NCBI RefSeq assembly: GCF_001746205.1
Contig: NZ_MDCO01000006.1
Span: 124,001-188,000, forward strand
Direction: 5' to 3'
Source: Brachyspira hampsonii
GTDB taxonomy: Bacteria > Spirochaetota > Brachyspiria > Brachyspirales > Brachyspiraceae
DNA: 64,000 bases
Part shown: positions 36,314 to 47,478 of the stretch, one piece after another
Layout: each line of letters opens with the position of its first letter
How positions within the stretch are numbered: the stretch's first letter is position 1
The notes under the pieces: model-generated
What the model was told of the DNA's origin: nothing
Databases searched by the model: none
The model's input: only the letters and a program-made list of their open reading frames with translations
Translations under genes and position numbers: made by a program

Positions 36314-37204
36314 ATGAAAAAGTTTATACCAATTCTCCCTATATTATCCGGTATATTTTGGGGCGGCGGCGGAATATTTATCAGAAGACTTATGGAGTTA
36401 AATATAAATAGTTTTACTGTAGTTTCTTCAAGAGTTATTTTAGCAAGCATAATATTTTTTATAAGCGTGTTTTTATATGACAGATCTTTGGTAAAAATAA
36501 AATTAAAAGATTTATGGATATTTATTTCAGCCGGCATACTTGGAATATTGGGGCTTAATATTTGCTATAATGAGGCTGTAAAGCAATTATCATTATCTTT
36601 ATCTGCTATTCTTTTGAGCTTATCACCTATATTTGTTTTAATATTCGCTAATATATTTTTTAAAGAGAAAATCACAGCAAAAAAAATTATTTGTATGATA
36701 CTAGCATTGTTAGGCTGTTTTTTTGCAAGCGGAATACTTGAAACTAATGAAACTATGCATTGGACATATTTCGGTATATTTATAGGTTTTTTAGGTGCTT
36801 TTTTCTACGGACTTTATAGTATATTCTCTAAACTTGCTATAAGAAAAAATTATAATACATTGACAGTTACATTGTATGCCTTAATAAGCATAGCAGTAAT
36901 ATCACTTCCTTTTACTGATTGGAAAGCGCTTTCAAATGTTGTAATAGAAAATGGTTCAGGAATGTTGGTTTTTATGCTTTTTCATTCTCTTTGTACATCA
37001 GTATTTCCTTATGCATTTTTTACTATAGCTTTAGGTTATATGGATGCTGGAAAGGCTTCTATATTGGCATCAGGAGAGCCTATAGCGGCAATGTTTTTTG
37101 GCATATTCTTTTATCATGAAATTCCTACCGTACTTTCTGTTATAGGTGTATTATTAACATTGACTGCTTTGACTTTGCTTAGTTTACCTGAAAAAAATAA
37201 ATAA
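36314..37204 (+). CDS. EamA/DMT-family transporter
   Basis: 296 residues from ATG 36314 (GGAG 12 bases upstream); an alternative ATG at 36296 would add six residues but has no binding site. Ten hydrophobic helices in two homologous halves are visible. Each half ends in a recognisable EamA segment: SAILLSLSPIFVLIFANIFFKEK in the first, and AGKASILASGEPIAAMFFGI with FYHEIPTVLSVIGVLLTL in the second. EamA proteins export metabolites or amino acids across the inner membrane; the substrate cannot be told. The structured RNA upstream may regulate it. Confidence 0.85.
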   Translation: MKKFIPILPILSGIFWGGGGIFIRRLMELNINSFTVVSSRVILASIIFFISVFLYDRSLVKIKLKDLWIFISAGILGILGLNICYNEAVKQLSLSLSAILLSLSPIFVLIFANIFFKEKITAKKIICMILALLGCFFASGILETNETMHWTYFGIFIGFLGAFFYGLYSIFSKLAIRKNYNTLTVTLYALISIAVISLPFTDWKALSNVVIENGSGMLVFMLFHSLCTSVFPYAFFTIALGYMDAGKASILASGEPIAAMFFGIFFYHEIPTVLSVIGVLLTLTALTLLSLPEKNK

Positions 37205-37276
37205 TTTATATACAAATAATATATTACAGTATATAATGCATTTTAATAATTTTTGAGTTTTAAAGGAATTATTTTT

Positions 37277-38353
37277 ATGAATGCTAATAGATTAAACAGA
37301 GTTATTGATTCTATGAAAGAAAAAAATATTTATCAATTTGTTATAACAGATAGAATGTCAATATATTATCTTACAAATATTAATATACATTCAGGAGAAA
37401 GATTTTTAGGACTTTATATTAATCAGGATAATGAAGTTCATCTTATTAATAATCAGCTTTTTCCATTAAATAATAATGATATAGATATTTTATACTATTC
37501 AGATACAGAAAATGCGGTAAAAAAACTATCTAAATTTGTACATAAAGATAAAAATATTGGAATAGATAAAGCCATGACATCAAATTTTTTGCTTGAGATG
37601 ATGGAGCTTAATATTGCAGAAAGTTATTTAAATGCGTCAAGCTGTATAGACTATGTAAGAATGCAAAAGGACGAAGAAGAAATAAAAAAGATGATAAAGG
37701 CATCAGAAATCAATGATAAAAGTATGAATGATATTATTAATTTTATAAGATCTGGCATGAAAGAGATTGAGGTTTTAGAGGAATTAAAACTTATATATAA
37801 AAGAAACGGAGCAGATGGTGGTTTTTCTTTTACACCTATAATAGCTTTTGCAGAGAATGCCGCCAATCCTCATTATTCTACAGGCAATACTATAATAGGA
37901 GATAATGGCTGTTTGGTTATAGATATGGGCTGTATGCATGATGGATATTGTTCGGACATGACTAGAACTATATTTTTTGGTGAGCCTAATGATGAGTCTA
38001 AAAAAATATACAATATAGTAAAAACTGCTAATGAAAGAGCTATTGATAAAGTAAAGGAAGGATTAAAATTTTCAGATATAGATAATGAAGCACGTTCATA
38101 TATAACAGAAAATGGATATGGAGAATATTTTACTCATAGAACAGGGCATTGTATAGGTATGGATGTTCATGAATATGGAGATGTTAGTTCTGTTCATCAG
38201 GCATTATTAAAAGAGGGCATGATATTCTCAATAGAACCGGGTATCTATTGCTCTAATAAGAAAGTTGGTGTAAGAATAGAGGATTTGGTACTTGTAACTA
38301 GAGAAGGACATAAAAACTTGAATAGTTTTACAAAAGAAATGATAATAAAGTAA
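37277..38353 (+). CDS. M24-family Xaa-Pro aminopeptidase
   Basis: 358 residues from ATG 37277 (AAAGGA upstream; an in-frame TTG at 37253 is rejected). The N-terminal creatinase-like domain is followed by an M24 'pita-bread' catalytic domain. The metal ligands are visible in VIDMGCMHDGYCSDMTR (two aspartates), THRTGHCIGMDVHE (histidine), IFSIEPGIY (glutamate) and VGVRIEDLVLV (glutamate). It should remove N-terminal residues before proline, or act as a prolidase on dipeptides, in the cytoplasm. All ligands are present. It follows the EamA gene but with its own binding site. Confidence 0.9.
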   Translation: MNANRLNRVIDSMKEKNIYQFVITDRMSIYYLTNINIHSGERFLGLYINQDNEVHLINNQLFPLNNNDIDILYYSDTENAVKKLSKFVHKDKNIGIDKAMTSNFLLEMMELNIAESYLNASSCIDYVRMQKDEEEIKKMIKASEINDKSMNDIINFIRSGMKEIEVLEELKLIYKRNGADGGFSFTPIIAFAENAANPHYSTGNTIIGDNGCLVIDMGCMHDGYCSDMTRTIFFGEPNDESKKIYNIVKTANERAIDKVKEGLKFSDIDNEARSYITENGYGEYFTHRTGHCIGMDVHEYGDVSSVHQALLKEGMIFSIEPGIYCSNKKVGVRIEDLVLVTREGHKNLNSFTKEMIIK

Positions 38354-38438
38354 TAAGATTATATATTAAAAAATATTAAATTAATATTAAAAAATTATTC
38401 TATTTTATTTATAATTAACATAATAAAAAATTCTTTAT

Positions 38439-38467
38439 TTGACTTTAATTGAAATTTACATTATTAT
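38439..38467 (+). promoter_or_regulatory. sigma-70 promoter for tyrS
   Basis: TTGACT (38439-38444), 17 bases, then TATTAT (38462-38467), about 58 bases before the tyrS ATG. Confidence 0.55.
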
Positions 38468-38525
38468 TAATATTCTACTATAATTATATTTTTGTTATAA
38501 TAATTTTTATTAAAGGGATAGTAAA

Positions 38526-39722
38526 ATGGAAGATAAAAAATACAGTATCGAAGAATCTATAGAGTTAATTACAAGAGGAATCAGCGAAGTTATAGGTTTA
38601 GAAGAAATAAAAGAAAAATTAAAAAGCGGCAAGCAATTAACTGTAAAAGCCGGCTTTGATCCTACCGCACCAGATATACATTTGGGACATACTGTACTTT
38701 TAAGAAAAATGAGACATTTTCAATTATTAGGTCATAAAGTTATATTCTTGATAGGCGATTTTACAGGAAGAATAGGAGATCCCTCAGGTAAAACTAAAAC
38801 TAGACCAAGACTTACTTTAGAAGATGTTTTAAGGAATGCTGAAACTTATAAGCAGCAGGTTTTTAAAATTTTGGATCCTGAAAAAACTATAGTTGAATTT
38901 AATTCTAAATGGCTTGAGAAAATGAGTTTTGCAGATGTACTTGGACTTACTTCAAGATATACTGTAGCTCAGATGATAGAGAGAGATGATTTTTCTAAAA
39001 GATATAAAAACGGACAGCCTATTAGTATTATGGAATTTTTGTATCCATTAGCACAAGGATATGATTCTGTTGCTTTGGAATGCGATGTCGAGCTTGGAGG
39101 AAATGATCAGAAATTTAATTTGCTTGTAGGAAGAACTTTAATGAAGGAGTATGGATTATCTCCTCAGGCTGTTATTACTGTTCCTTTATTAGAGGGGTTA
39201 GACGGTGTTGAAAAGATGAGTAAATCATTAGGAAATTATATAGGAATATATGACAGTCCTAAAGATATGTATGGTAAAGCTATGAGTATACCGGATAGTT
39301 TAATATCTAAATATATGGAGTTTCTTACAGATATACCTATAGATGATATAAAAAATTATGTTAAAGCTATGGAAAATGGTGAAAACCCTAGAAATATAAA
39401 AGGTATATTAGCAAAAGAGATAGTAAAAATATATCATGGAGAATCAGAAGCATTGAATGCTGAAGAAGAGTTTAAAAGAATATTCAGTTCTAAAGGACTT
39501 CCTGATGAAATAGAAGAAGTTATTCTTAATAAAGATGATAATATTTTAAATGTATTATCTATTTGTATGTCATCAGAAAGTAAATCTAATTTGAAAAGGC
39601 TTGTTTCTCAAGGTAGTGTTGCTTTGGATAATGAAAAGATAAATGACATAAATTTTTTGATTTCTAAAGAGGGGATTTTAAAAGTAGGTAAACGCAATTT
39701 CTTTAAAATTAAATTTTCTTAA
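38526..39722 (+). CDS. tyrS: tyrosyl-tRNA synthetase
   Basis: 398 residues of the bacterial TyrRS type. The class I signature is DIHLGHT within [17 protein letters not shown], and the second is KMSKS in [17 protein letters not shown]-terminal S4-like RNA-binding domain covers about 340-398 ([20 protein letters not shown]). It charges tRNA-Tyr with tyrosine. AAAGGGA precedes the ATG. The lptD-like gene follows 28 bases later, probably in the same transcript. Confidence 0.95.
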   Translation: MEDKKYSIEESIELITRGISEVIGLEEIKEKLKSGKQLTVKAGFDPTAPDIHLGHTVLLRKMRHFQLLGHKVIFLIGDFTGRIGDPSGKTKTRPRLTLEDVLRNAETYKQQVFKILDPEKTIVEFNSKWLEKMSFADVLGLTSRYTVAQMIERDDFSKRYKNGQPISIMEFLYPLAQGYDSVALECDVELGGNDQKFNLLVGRTLMKEYGLSPQAVITVPLLEGLDGVEKMSKSLGNYIGIYDSPKDMYGKAMSIPDSLISKYMEFLTDIPIDDIKNYVKAMENGENPRNIKGILAKEIVKIYHGESEALNAEEEFKRIFSSKGLPDEIEEVILNKDDNILNVLSICMSSESKSNLKRLVSQGSVALDNEKINDINFLISKEGILKVGKRNFFKIKFS

Positions 39723-39750
39723 AGTTAGTGATTGAGTTTTAGAGGATAGA

Positions 39751-42690
39751 ATGCGAATCTTTGTCTTGTTATTATTTACATTAATATTTAATGTTTGTCT
39801 TTATGCTCAGGATACTAATGCAGATAATACTATTGCAACAAATAATAATAATACCATTTCTGCTAATAGAGGTGAAAGTGCAATAATGCAGATAAATAGA
39901 TTCGATGCCAGAAGAAACCCTGTTTCATTTATTAATTTAGTTAATTTTACTCCGTATTATGTATTACAAGAATATGCAAAAGTTAACAATATAGAAATTT
40001 ATCCTTATGATACAGAATCTACTTTGAGAGCCAGAATAATAGAAAGGCAATTAAATATAAAGCAGGAAGTTATTAAAGGAAATGAAGAGGTAAAGGAAAT
40101 TGCAAGAACAACTATAAACAAAGGCGGAGCTCAAGTAGAACTTATAGGTGCAGATTTTGCTGAAAGATATGCGGTAGAAGAAGCAGATGAGGAGCTTATA
40201 TCATTATATGGTAATGTTACTATGAAAATGTATAATAATACATTAATAGCTGACAAAGTTGTTTATAGTTTAAAAACGGGTGAAGTTTTTGCTTCTGGTA
40301 ATATAACTGTGGAGTCATCTGATACTACTCTTAATGGTGAATGGTTTATGCTGAATAGAGAAAATAAAAAAGGTATTCTATTCGGCGGCGGCACAAAATT
40401 TATGAGTTTTAGAGTAGAAGGCCGTATCATAAAATTTAATGATCAGGATTTTTTTGCTGAGAACAGCAGCGTAAGTTTTTCTCGTCTTACTCCCGTAGCC
40501 CATGATTTTTTAGCTAGCAGGGTTTATCTTTGGGATAGTAAAAAAATGATGGTATTTAATAGTCTTTATAGGGTAGGAAGACAGCCCGTATTCTATTTCC
40601 CTCTATTTATTCAAAATAATTTTGGTACAGGCATAATATCTTCTTTCGGTGAATCTTTAAGAGAAGGTGTTTATATACAGAATTATAAAATATTTGATTT
40701 GTATGGAGTTCAGCATAAAGTAAGATTTGATGCTTATCAGAAATTAGGTTTTTTAATTGGCGATGAAATAAGATATACAAGTCAGTATCAGAATTTGGCT
40801 CTTGATGCTATGTTTGCTTTGGGAAGACAGTATTATTTACTTGATTCTTATATTACTTCAAGTATAGGTTATGGAACTAGGTATGTTAACTATTTTTCAT
40901 CAGGTGAGTCGGGAAAGTTTGTACCAAGATACAAATTTCAATATGATCATACAATTCAATTATACAGCAGTCAAAATATAAATAGTTATGTTACAGGAAA
41001 GCTTAATTTAAATAGTGATTTATATTTTAGATCCGACTTCTACAATCAAAGAGGTAATTTTGATATATTAACATTTTTTACTTCTCTTACAGGAGATTTA
41101 CAAGATATAGGTGATTCTTATCCTGAAAGTTATATTGAAAATTCTGTATATTTTAATAATAATATTTATGGTGTCAATTTAAAAGTAGGAGCAGAATGGG
41201 ATTTGCAAGCCGTTAGAAATATATCAGTTGATGTTAATACTAACTTCGATTATTATATGCCTAAACCGTATAAACTTATTCTTCCTTCTGTAGAGGCTAG
41301 TTATAGTTCTGTATTTGGCGATGAAACATCTTATTACTTTCCGAATCTTAATATTAATTATAATTTAAGAGCTAATTATAATCATACTATTAATTATAAG
41401 ACATCAGAGGGTATAGCATTTTACAATAATCCAATGCTTGACTCACAATTAAATGATAAGCTTTCTGAGAGGGATAATCTTAATTTATACGGAGATGTAT
41501 CAAGAACTTTTACCAATGATTTTATAAGATTTGTGCCTAGTGTTAATATGGAATATGCATATCAAAATAGTATATCTCCTTCAGCTGAAGATTTGATTTA
41601 TGATAAAGATAATACTTATTTGGGATTAGGAACTGGTATAAATTTTTCTATGTTTTTACCTTATAGCATTCTGCCTTATAATTTTACTCAATATTTTGAA
41701 CCTACTATAAGATGGGATACTACTTATACTTTGGGATATAGATTCAAAGAAAAGTATGTTGATAATGATTATGGAAATTCACAATTTGGAGAATTTAATA
41801 ATCATAATTTTACAACTAGATTTTCTATGGGCGGAACAGGGTATAGTTTGTTTTATTTACCTGATTTAAATCTTAATATGGAAACATTTATAACAACAGG
41901 TTATGACTTTATACCTACATATAATGTGGAAACTAAATCTTATCAAGTTGAATTTTCCACAAATAAGATGCTTACAACTGAAGTAGGGGCTTCTGCAAGA
42001 CTTTTATATAATCAATCTTATATATCTTATGATGTAACTAGAAATTTATTAGGAACTAATTTAACAGCTAATAGAATAAATGCATATTTTCACTTTCCAA
42101 TACCTTTAGGAAAAATCACAGATTGGATTTTAATAAAAAATAATAAAAAACCTTTTTTTGATGGTATAGTTAATGATTTTAACTTATATTTCGGATTTGC
42201 TTTTACTCATGATTTTATTAATTACAGATATAATACAGCATCATTTACATTTGGTATAGAGCTGCAGGTTTTAGAACAATGGAAATTCAGAATATCTACT
42301 ACTAGTGCAAATGAAAATACTTACAGATATATAAAATCTTATGCCGAAAAAGAAAATCAAACTTGGGTTAATCCTTTTTGGGATATTATAAATTCGTTTA
42401 ATTTTTCTGATGCTCAAAAAAGAACGGATAGTTTATTTAAATTAAAATCCATAGAGGCTAGTATTTGGCATGAATTAGATGGATGGCAGATTCAGGCTAC
42501 TTTTGCTGTTAAACCTTCTACACTTCCGTCTGATATTACTTCAGGTTCTGTAAAAGGTGTTTATTGGAATAAAGAGTTTTGGATTGAATTTACTCTTACA
42601 GACTTTCCTAATGTTGGTCTTCCTAAAAAAGAATATAATCTTAACAGTACGATTACTGATTTGCAAGATAGTGCCGCTACTACACAGTAA
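39751..42690 (+). CDS. LptD/OstA-like outer-membrane assembly protein
   Basis: 979 residues with a signal peptide ending at YAQ (about residue 19). An OstA/LptA-like beta-jellyroll occurs around 140-240 (LYGNVTMKMYNNTLIADKVVY, then GEVFASGNITVESSDTTLNG). It is followed by a large C-terminal domain rich in alternating aromatic beta strands, consistent with an outer-membrane barrel. The REDOX-type FYFPLFIQNNFGTGI segment resembles the P-YxPYF-like start of LptD barrels. LptD inserts lipopolysaccharide/lipooligosaccharide in the outer leaflet, which suits a spirochaete with LOS. The assignment is good by architecture but not certain by identity. Confidence 0.78.
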   Translation: MRIFVLLLFTLIFNVCLYAQDTNADNTIATNNNNTISANRGESAIMQINRFDARRNPVSFINLVNFTPYYVLQEYAKVNNIEIYPYDTESTLRARIIERQLNIKQEVIKGNEEVKEIARTTINKGGAQVELIGADFAERYAVEEADEELISLYGNVTMKMYNNTLIADKVVYSLKTGEVFASGNITVESSDTTLNGEWFMLNRENKKGILFGGGTKFMSFRVEGRIIKFNDQDFFAENSSVSFSRLTPVAHDFLASRVYLWDSKKMMVFNSLYRVGRQPVFYFPLFIQNNFGTGIISSFGESLREGVYIQNYKIFDLYGVQHKVRFDAYQKLGFLIGDEIRYTSQYQNLALDAMFALGRQYYLLDSYITSSIGYGTRYVNYFSSGESGKFVPRYKFQYDHTIQLYSSQNINSYVTGKLNLNSDLYFRSDFYNQRGNFDILTFFTSLTGDLQDIGDSYPESYIENSVYFNNNIYGVNLKVGAEWDLQAVRNISVDVNTNFDYYMPKPYKLILPSVEASYSSVFGDETSYYFPNLNINYNLRANYNHTINYKTSEGIAFYNNPMLDSQLNDKLSERDNLNLYGDVSRTFTNDFIRFVPSVNMEYAYQNSISPSAEDLIYDKDNTYLGLGTGINFSMFLPYSILPYNFTQYFEPTIRWDTTYTLGYRFKEKYVDNDYGNSQFGEFNNHNFTTRFSMGGTGYSLFYLPDLNLNMETFITTGYDFIPTYNVETKSYQVEFSTNKMLTTEVGASARLLYNQSYISYDVTRNLLGTNLTANRINAYFHFPIPLGKITDWILIKNNKKPFFDGIVNDFNLYFGFAFTHDFINYRYNTASFTFGIELQVLEQWKFRISTTSANENTYRYIKSYAEKENQTWVNPFWDIINSFNFSDAQKRTDSLFKLKSIEASIWHELDGWQIQATFAVKPSTLPSDITSGSVKGVYWNKEFWIEFTLTDFPNVGLPKKEYNLNSTITDLQDSAATTQ

Positions 42691-42718
42691 TTATTATATA
42701 GGTTTTTTAGGTTTTTTT

Positions 42719-44101
42719 ATGAAGAAAATTGTAATTATTATATTTTATTTAAGCATATTCTTATTTGCTGAAGATTTTACAGATATAGTAACTGATGAAA
42801 TGTCGGATTATGATTTAAATATCAGTTATGATAATTTATATGAGGCTATAGATAATTATGATGCAGATTATATAAGAACGGCTATAAGCAATGGAAATAT
42901 AAATATTGACTCAAAACTTACAGATGATTATCCAAATAATTTAGGAGGTGCTACTCTCTTACTTTATTCTATATATAAAAATGCAGGAGAAATAACTAAA
43001 ATTTTAATAGATAATGGAGCTAATTTAAGAGCGAGGGATTTTAAAACTTGGAATAGTATTATGTATGCGGCTGCTTTTTCTGACTTGTATACTATTGCAT
43101 TACTTGCAGAGAGAGACAGTACATTGCTTGATACTAAAACAGAATTTAATGTAACACCTTTGCATATAGCTTGTGATTATAATAATCTTGATGCTTTGAT
43201 GTATTTATGCACTAATTCTAATATAGATATTAATGCTCAGGATATAGACGGCTGGACTGCTCTTTATCATGCGGCAAATTCTAAGAGTATTGAGGCTTAT
43301 AATTTACTAATAATACTTGGAGCAGATACTAATATTGCAGATAATCATAATGTATTGCCTGAAACTATACTTAATAGAAAAATTGAAGACGAACTTAATG
43401 AAGTAAGGGATATTGATATTGAATTATTTAAAGCTGTAGAAAAAGATGATTATAGAAAGATAAGAACTTTAATAAATAGAGGTGCTAATATTAATGCTAA
43501 AGACGGATACGGCTTAAGCGTTTTACATTTAGCTATAAAGTATAATAGTTTTAGGGCTGTTGATGTGCTTTTAGCAAATAGAAATATTGATTTGGAATCT
43601 ACACTTCCTGAAGGTTATTTTACTCATTTGGGAGATAACTCTTCAGATGCAGTTTATATAGGAAAGGCTACACCTCTTATTTATGCTATATTTAAAAGCG
43701 GCGGAGATAGCAGAATAGTAAATGCTCTTATAAGAAAAGGTGCTGATGTAAATGCTTCAGATGAAGAAGGCTGGTCTACATTTTTATATGCAGCTGCTTT
43801 TGGAAATAGTTCTATGCTTAGAAATATTTTGTTAAAAAACAGAAATCTCATTAACAGTAAAACAAAAGATAATGTTACCCCTCTTCACATGGCTGTTGTT
43901 TATGATAATATAGATAATATCAAATATTTGGTTAGAAATTTGAAAGCGGATATTAATGCTCAAGATGATGACGGCTGGACGGCTTTGTATTATGCAGCTG
44001 CCAATAATAAAAAAGAAGCTTATGACTTGCTTTTAAGATTAGGTGCTGACAAAAATATAGCCAATAATGAGGGATTAAAGCCTGCTGATGTTTTACGCTA
44101 A
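42719..44101 (+). CDS. exported ankyrin-repeat protein with two-fold internal duplication
   Basis: 460 residues from ATG 42719, 28 bases after the lptD-like stop; a longer frame reaching back to 42557 overlaps that gene and is rejected. A short signal peptide (IVIIIFYLSIFLFA) precedes ankyrin repeats. The protein has two similar halves of ~215 residues, each running from a TP/TL-type repeat (ATLLLYSIYKN or ATPLIYAIFKS) to a NAQDxDGWTALYxAA repeat and a closing LGADxNIA unit. Ankyrin proteins bind other proteins; an exported version may act in the periplasm. It is closely related to the next gene, so the two arose by duplication. Confidence 0.85.
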   Translation: MKKIVIIIFYLSIFLFAEDFTDIVTDEMSDYDLNISYDNLYEAIDNYDADYIRTAISNGNINIDSKLTDDYPNNLGGATLLLYSIYKNAGEITKILIDNGANLRARDFKTWNSIMYAAAFSDLYTIALLAERDSTLLDTKTEFNVTPLHIACDYNNLDALMYLCTNSNIDINAQDIDGWTALYHAANSKSIEAYNLLIILGADTNIADNHNVLPETILNRKIEDELNEVRDIDIELFKAVEKDDYRKIRTLINRGANINAKDGYGLSVLHLAIKYNSFRAVDVLLANRNIDLESTLPEGYFTHLGDNSSDAVYIGKATPLIYAIFKSGGDSRIVNALIRKGADVNASDEEGWSTFLYAAAFGNSSMLRNILLKNRNLINSKTKDNVTPLHMAVVYDNIDNIKYLVRNLKADINAQDDDGWTALYYAAANNKKEAYDLLLRLGADKNIANNEGLKPADVLR

Positions 44102-44194
44102 ATTATCAATTTTGTTATATTGCATTAATTAATTATTATTATATAATTTTTGATATTATGTTTACTTATTAAAATATATTAGGAAATTTTTATT

Positions 44195-46843
44195 ATGATT
44201 AAAAATGGATTTTTATTTATTATATTACTTTTTACTATTAGTTTTAATATATTTGCTTTAACTCAAAAAGAGCAGGAATTTTTTGATGCCGTAAAAGAAA
44301 ATAAATATGAATCTCAATTAAAAAATCTTTTAAGATATAAAATGAATTTGAATACCACAAATGAAAGAGGATTAACTCCGCTTTTGTATGCTATTGAATG
44401 CGGTAATGAAAGAGCTGTAAGAGTATTGCTTGAGTATAGCGATGTTAATATAGAATATAAACTTCCAGATGATTTTGCAGATTATCCATATATAAATAAA
44501 GTTGAAGGCGACAGTTTTAATATAGGAGGGGCTACTCCTTTAATGTTTGCTATATTCAAAGCTAATGCCAAAATAGTTAAGCAGCTTATAGATAAAAATG
44601 CTGATGTTAGAGCTAGAGATAATGAAGGAACTTCTGTATTTTTATATGCATGCGGTTTTGGAGACGGAAATATTATAAGAATGCTTCTTGTAAAAGATAG
44701 GAACTTAGTTAATGATAAAAATTCTGATGTTAATGGACTTCATTATGCTGCTTCTCTCAATAATTTAGAAACTATTAATTTTTTAATTAAAAATGTTAAT
44801 ATGAATATTAATGACAGAGATTCAAACGGATGTACTGCTTTATATTATGCTGCTTATCATGCAAAAAAAGAGGCTTATAATCTTCTTATTAAACTCGGTG
44901 CTAATAAAGATATAGGAGATAATTACGGAGTTAAGCCTGAATATGTTTTATCAGGAGGAAGTTCTGCTGTTGATTTAGGTGATAATTCTAGCAATGAAGA
45001 AAATAATAATTCATTTACAAATACTTATGAAGAAAATATGTCTATTATTAGAACTATTCGAGAATCAGATACTAATTCTTTAAGAAATATAATGATGTAT
45101 TCTAACTTTAATATGAATTCTGTAATTATAGCTTATGAAACTCCTCTTACTTATGCTATACATCTTGGTAAAGATGATATGGTTAATGAACTTTTAAAAT
45201 ATAGAATTGATAATACAAATATTATTAATATAGAAACTAGTTTTATACCAAGAGATGATTTATATTTTAATGAAAGCAGGGCAGAGTTTACAGGTTATGT
45301 ATATTTGTATAATGCAAGCCCTTTGCAGTATGCTATATTCAAAGGAAATACTAATATAATAAATACTCTTCTAAAATATGGGGCTGATATAAGCAGAAAA
45401 GACAGTTTAGGAAATAATGTTTTAATGTATGCAGCAAGTTATGGAAATGCAGAAGTTATTGATACGCTTTTAAATTACAGCAGTAATTCTTACAGAGTTG
45501 TTGATATATATGGTAATACTCCTTTACATAATGCTGCATTATTAGGAAATACTAATACTTTGACTGCACTTATGAATAGAACTCCTATAAATATAAATAC
45601 ACAAAATATTGATGGTAATACTCCTTTGCATTTGGCTGTAAAAAATCATAATACTAATACATACAGATTTTTACTTTTAAAAGGTGCTGACTATACTATA
45701 AAAAATTATGATGGAAAAACAGCTTCTGATTTACTTTATGGTGATGGTATTGAGAGTATAGAAAGCATTATAAGTAATGATGCTAATTCATTTACTAATA
45801 TCTATACGAATGATAAATTTAATAAGATAAATACTAATAATACAAACTTAAATAATACAAATTTCATTAATACAAATAATGATTATAATAATACTAATTA
45901 TTATAATGATAATCAAAATAATAATATTGGCACAAACAGCAATTATGATGCAGAAACTTTACCTTATAATGATATACAGTATACTAACAGCATTAATAAT
46001 GAAAACACATTTGATAATGTTATGGCAGTTAATGCTAATACTTTTGCTGATGATTTAATATACGAGTACAGCGATGAAGGTATTACGGAAGATAATTCTG
46101 ATGATTATGTAGAAGATGATACAGATGATGATTATTCAGAATATTATGATGCGCTGAAACCTTTATTTGAAGCTATATACAATAACAATGTTTCTGATGT
46201 ATTAAAAGCTGTTTCAAATGGTATTAACATAAACTCAAGAAATGAAGATGGTTTTACTCCTTTACTTTATGCTATTAATTATGACAGGATTGAAGTTATG
46301 AAGGCTCTTTTAAGCTATAGCAATATTATAGATATAGAAATGCCTCTTAATAATTATACTAATATGTACTCTGTAAAAGGAAAAAATTTCAGCGGAGAAG
46401 TATTATTTAACGGTACAACTCCTTTAGAATATGCAGTATATAAAGGCAATACTAATGCTGTAAATCTGCTTATAGAAAATGGGGCAGATACAAGAAAAAA
46501 AGATTATAATGGATACTGCAGTTTATTTTATGCTTCAGCATTTTCTGATGCTAATATGATACACTTTTTACTTACAAAAGATCCATCTCTTACAAGAGAA
46601 AAATCTTTAAGCGGAAGAACAGTTATGCATTTTGCTGCTTTATATGGAAATGATGAAGCCATATCGTATTATTTATCTAATACATTTTTGAGTATTAATG
46701 CTAGAGACAATGAGGGCAACACTCCTTTACATTGTGCTAGTGAAAAGGGATATTCCTCTACTATTAACTTGCTTGTTCAAAGAGGTGCTAAAACTGATAT
46801 AAAAAATAATGAAGGATTAACTCCAACTGATATTATTAGCTAG
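44195..46843 (+). CDS. large exported ankyrin-repeat protein with asparagine-rich linker
   Basis: 882 residues with a signal peptide (FLFIILLFTISFNIFA). Three ankyrin blocks are visible: about 15-250, 280-535 and 680-880. Each contains TPLM/TPLH-type helices, LLxxGAD loops and FLYACGFGD or SLFYASAFSD repeats like those of the preceding gene. The blocks are separated by an acidic linker and, at about 550-620, a stretch dominated by Asn and Thr. No catalytic domain is seen. The ATG has AGGA upstream. It is the largest member of a four-gene ankyrin group. Confidence 0.85.
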   Translation: MIKNGFLFIILLFTISFNIFALTQKEQEFFDAVKENKYESQLKNLLRYKMNLNTTNERGLTPLLYAIECGNERAVRVLLEYSDVNIEYKLPDDFADYPYINKVEGDSFNIGGATPLMFAIFKANAKIVKQLIDKNADVRARDNEGTSVFLYACGFGDGNIIRMLLVKDRNLVNDKNSDVNGLHYAASLNNLETINFLIKNVNMNINDRDSNGCTALYYAAYHAKKEAYNLLIKLGANKDIGDNYGVKPEYVLSGGSSAVDLGDNSSNEENNNSFTNTYEENMSIIRTIRESDTNSLRNIMMYSNFNMNSVIIAYETPLTYAIHLGKDDMVNELLKYRIDNTNIINIETSFIPRDDLYFNESRAEFTGYVYLYNASPLQYAIFKGNTNIINTLLKYGADISRKDSLGNNVLMYAASYGNAEVIDTLLNYSSNSYRVVDIYGNTPLHNAALLGNTNTLTALMNRTPININTQNIDGNTPLHLAVKNHNTNTYRFLLLKGADYTIKNYDGKTASDLLYGDGIESIESIISNDANSFTNIYTNDKFNKINTNNTNLNNTNFINTNNDYNNTNYYNDNQNNNIGTNSNYDAETLPYNDIQYTNSINNENTFDNVMAVNANTFADDLIYEYSDEGITEDNSDDYVEDDTDDDYSEYYDALKPLFEAIYNNNVSDVLKAVSNGININSRNEDGFTPLLYAINYDRIEVMKALLSYSNIIDIEMPLNNYTNMYSVKGKNFSGEVLFNGTTPLEYAVYKGNTNAVNLLIENGADTRKKDYNGYCSLFYASAFSDANMIHFLLTKDPSLTREKSLSGRTVMHFAALYGNDEAISYYLSNTFLSINARDNEGNTPLHCASEKGYSSTINLLVQRGAKTDIKNNEGLTPTDIIS

Positions 46844-46921
46844 AATAATTTATTGATTATTGATTTTATATTAAAAATGAGAAAATATAAAAAATATTAA
46901 TCTACAAAAAATGGAGAACTA

Positions 46922-47266
46922 ATGAAAACAATTTATAAAAATATGATAAAATATTCTTATATTTGCATGTGCATTTTTTTCTTTTTACTTTTTGCTAAAA
47001 AAGAAGATATTACAGGTACAATTAGAATGGTTGGAACTTCTATATTTCCAGATATTGTTATAAGCACTGAAGAGAGAGATTATTATTTTGATAAAAAATT
47101 TTTTGATGAATATGCCCAGTATGTAGGACAAAATATTACCATAACAGCTAAAGTGAAAAAAGATACCATATGTCTTGCCGATAGAAGTAAATCGTTTGAC
47201 AGATATACTATTAAATGGTCTAAAAAAAGAATAGTATTTTTTATTAGTATATTTTTGATAATTTAA
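46922..47266 (+). CDS. small membrane-associated protein of unknown function
   Basis: 114 residues, not recognised. A hydrophobic N-terminal segment (about 11-25, SYICMCIFFFLLFA) acts as a signal or anchor. Residues 28-95 form a compact beta-rich domain (GTIRMVGTSIFPDIVISTEE, then QNITITAKVKKDTICLAD), reminiscent of a small OB-like fold. A second short hydrophobic stretch ends the protein (IVFFISIFLII). GGAG precedes the ATG. It is placed between the ankyrin group and an Old Yellow Enzyme gene, with no clear link to either. Confidence 0.6.
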   Translation: MKTIYKNMIKYSYICMCIFFFLLFAKKEDITGTIRMVGTSIFPDIVISTEERDYYFDKKFFDEYAQYVGQNITITAKVKKDTICLADRSKSFDRYTIKWSKKRIVFFISIFLII

Positions 47267-47478
47267 TAATAATTCTTATGTATTTTTCATGCATTTTTTA
47301 CAAACAAATGTATTATATGTGTTATTTGTATTAATCTTTTTGATGTTCACATATAATTATTTTATAAGTATATTCAAATTAATTATATTGTGAAATTGAA
47401 ATATATAAAAAATTGTTATATACTATATATTACTATATTCAGAAAATAGTTAGTTTATTTTTATAAAGGAGTTATTTT

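Noticed and set aside
42557-42718. Extended N-terminus of the first ankyrin gene
   Set aside because: It overlaps the lptD-like gene, lacks a binding site, and the ATG at 42719 gives a proper signal peptide.
45780-45960. Asn/Thr-rich DNA as a tandem repeat or CRISPR-like array
   Set aside because: The AAT/ACA-rich sequence is an in-frame low-complexity linker with no regular spacer-repeat structure.
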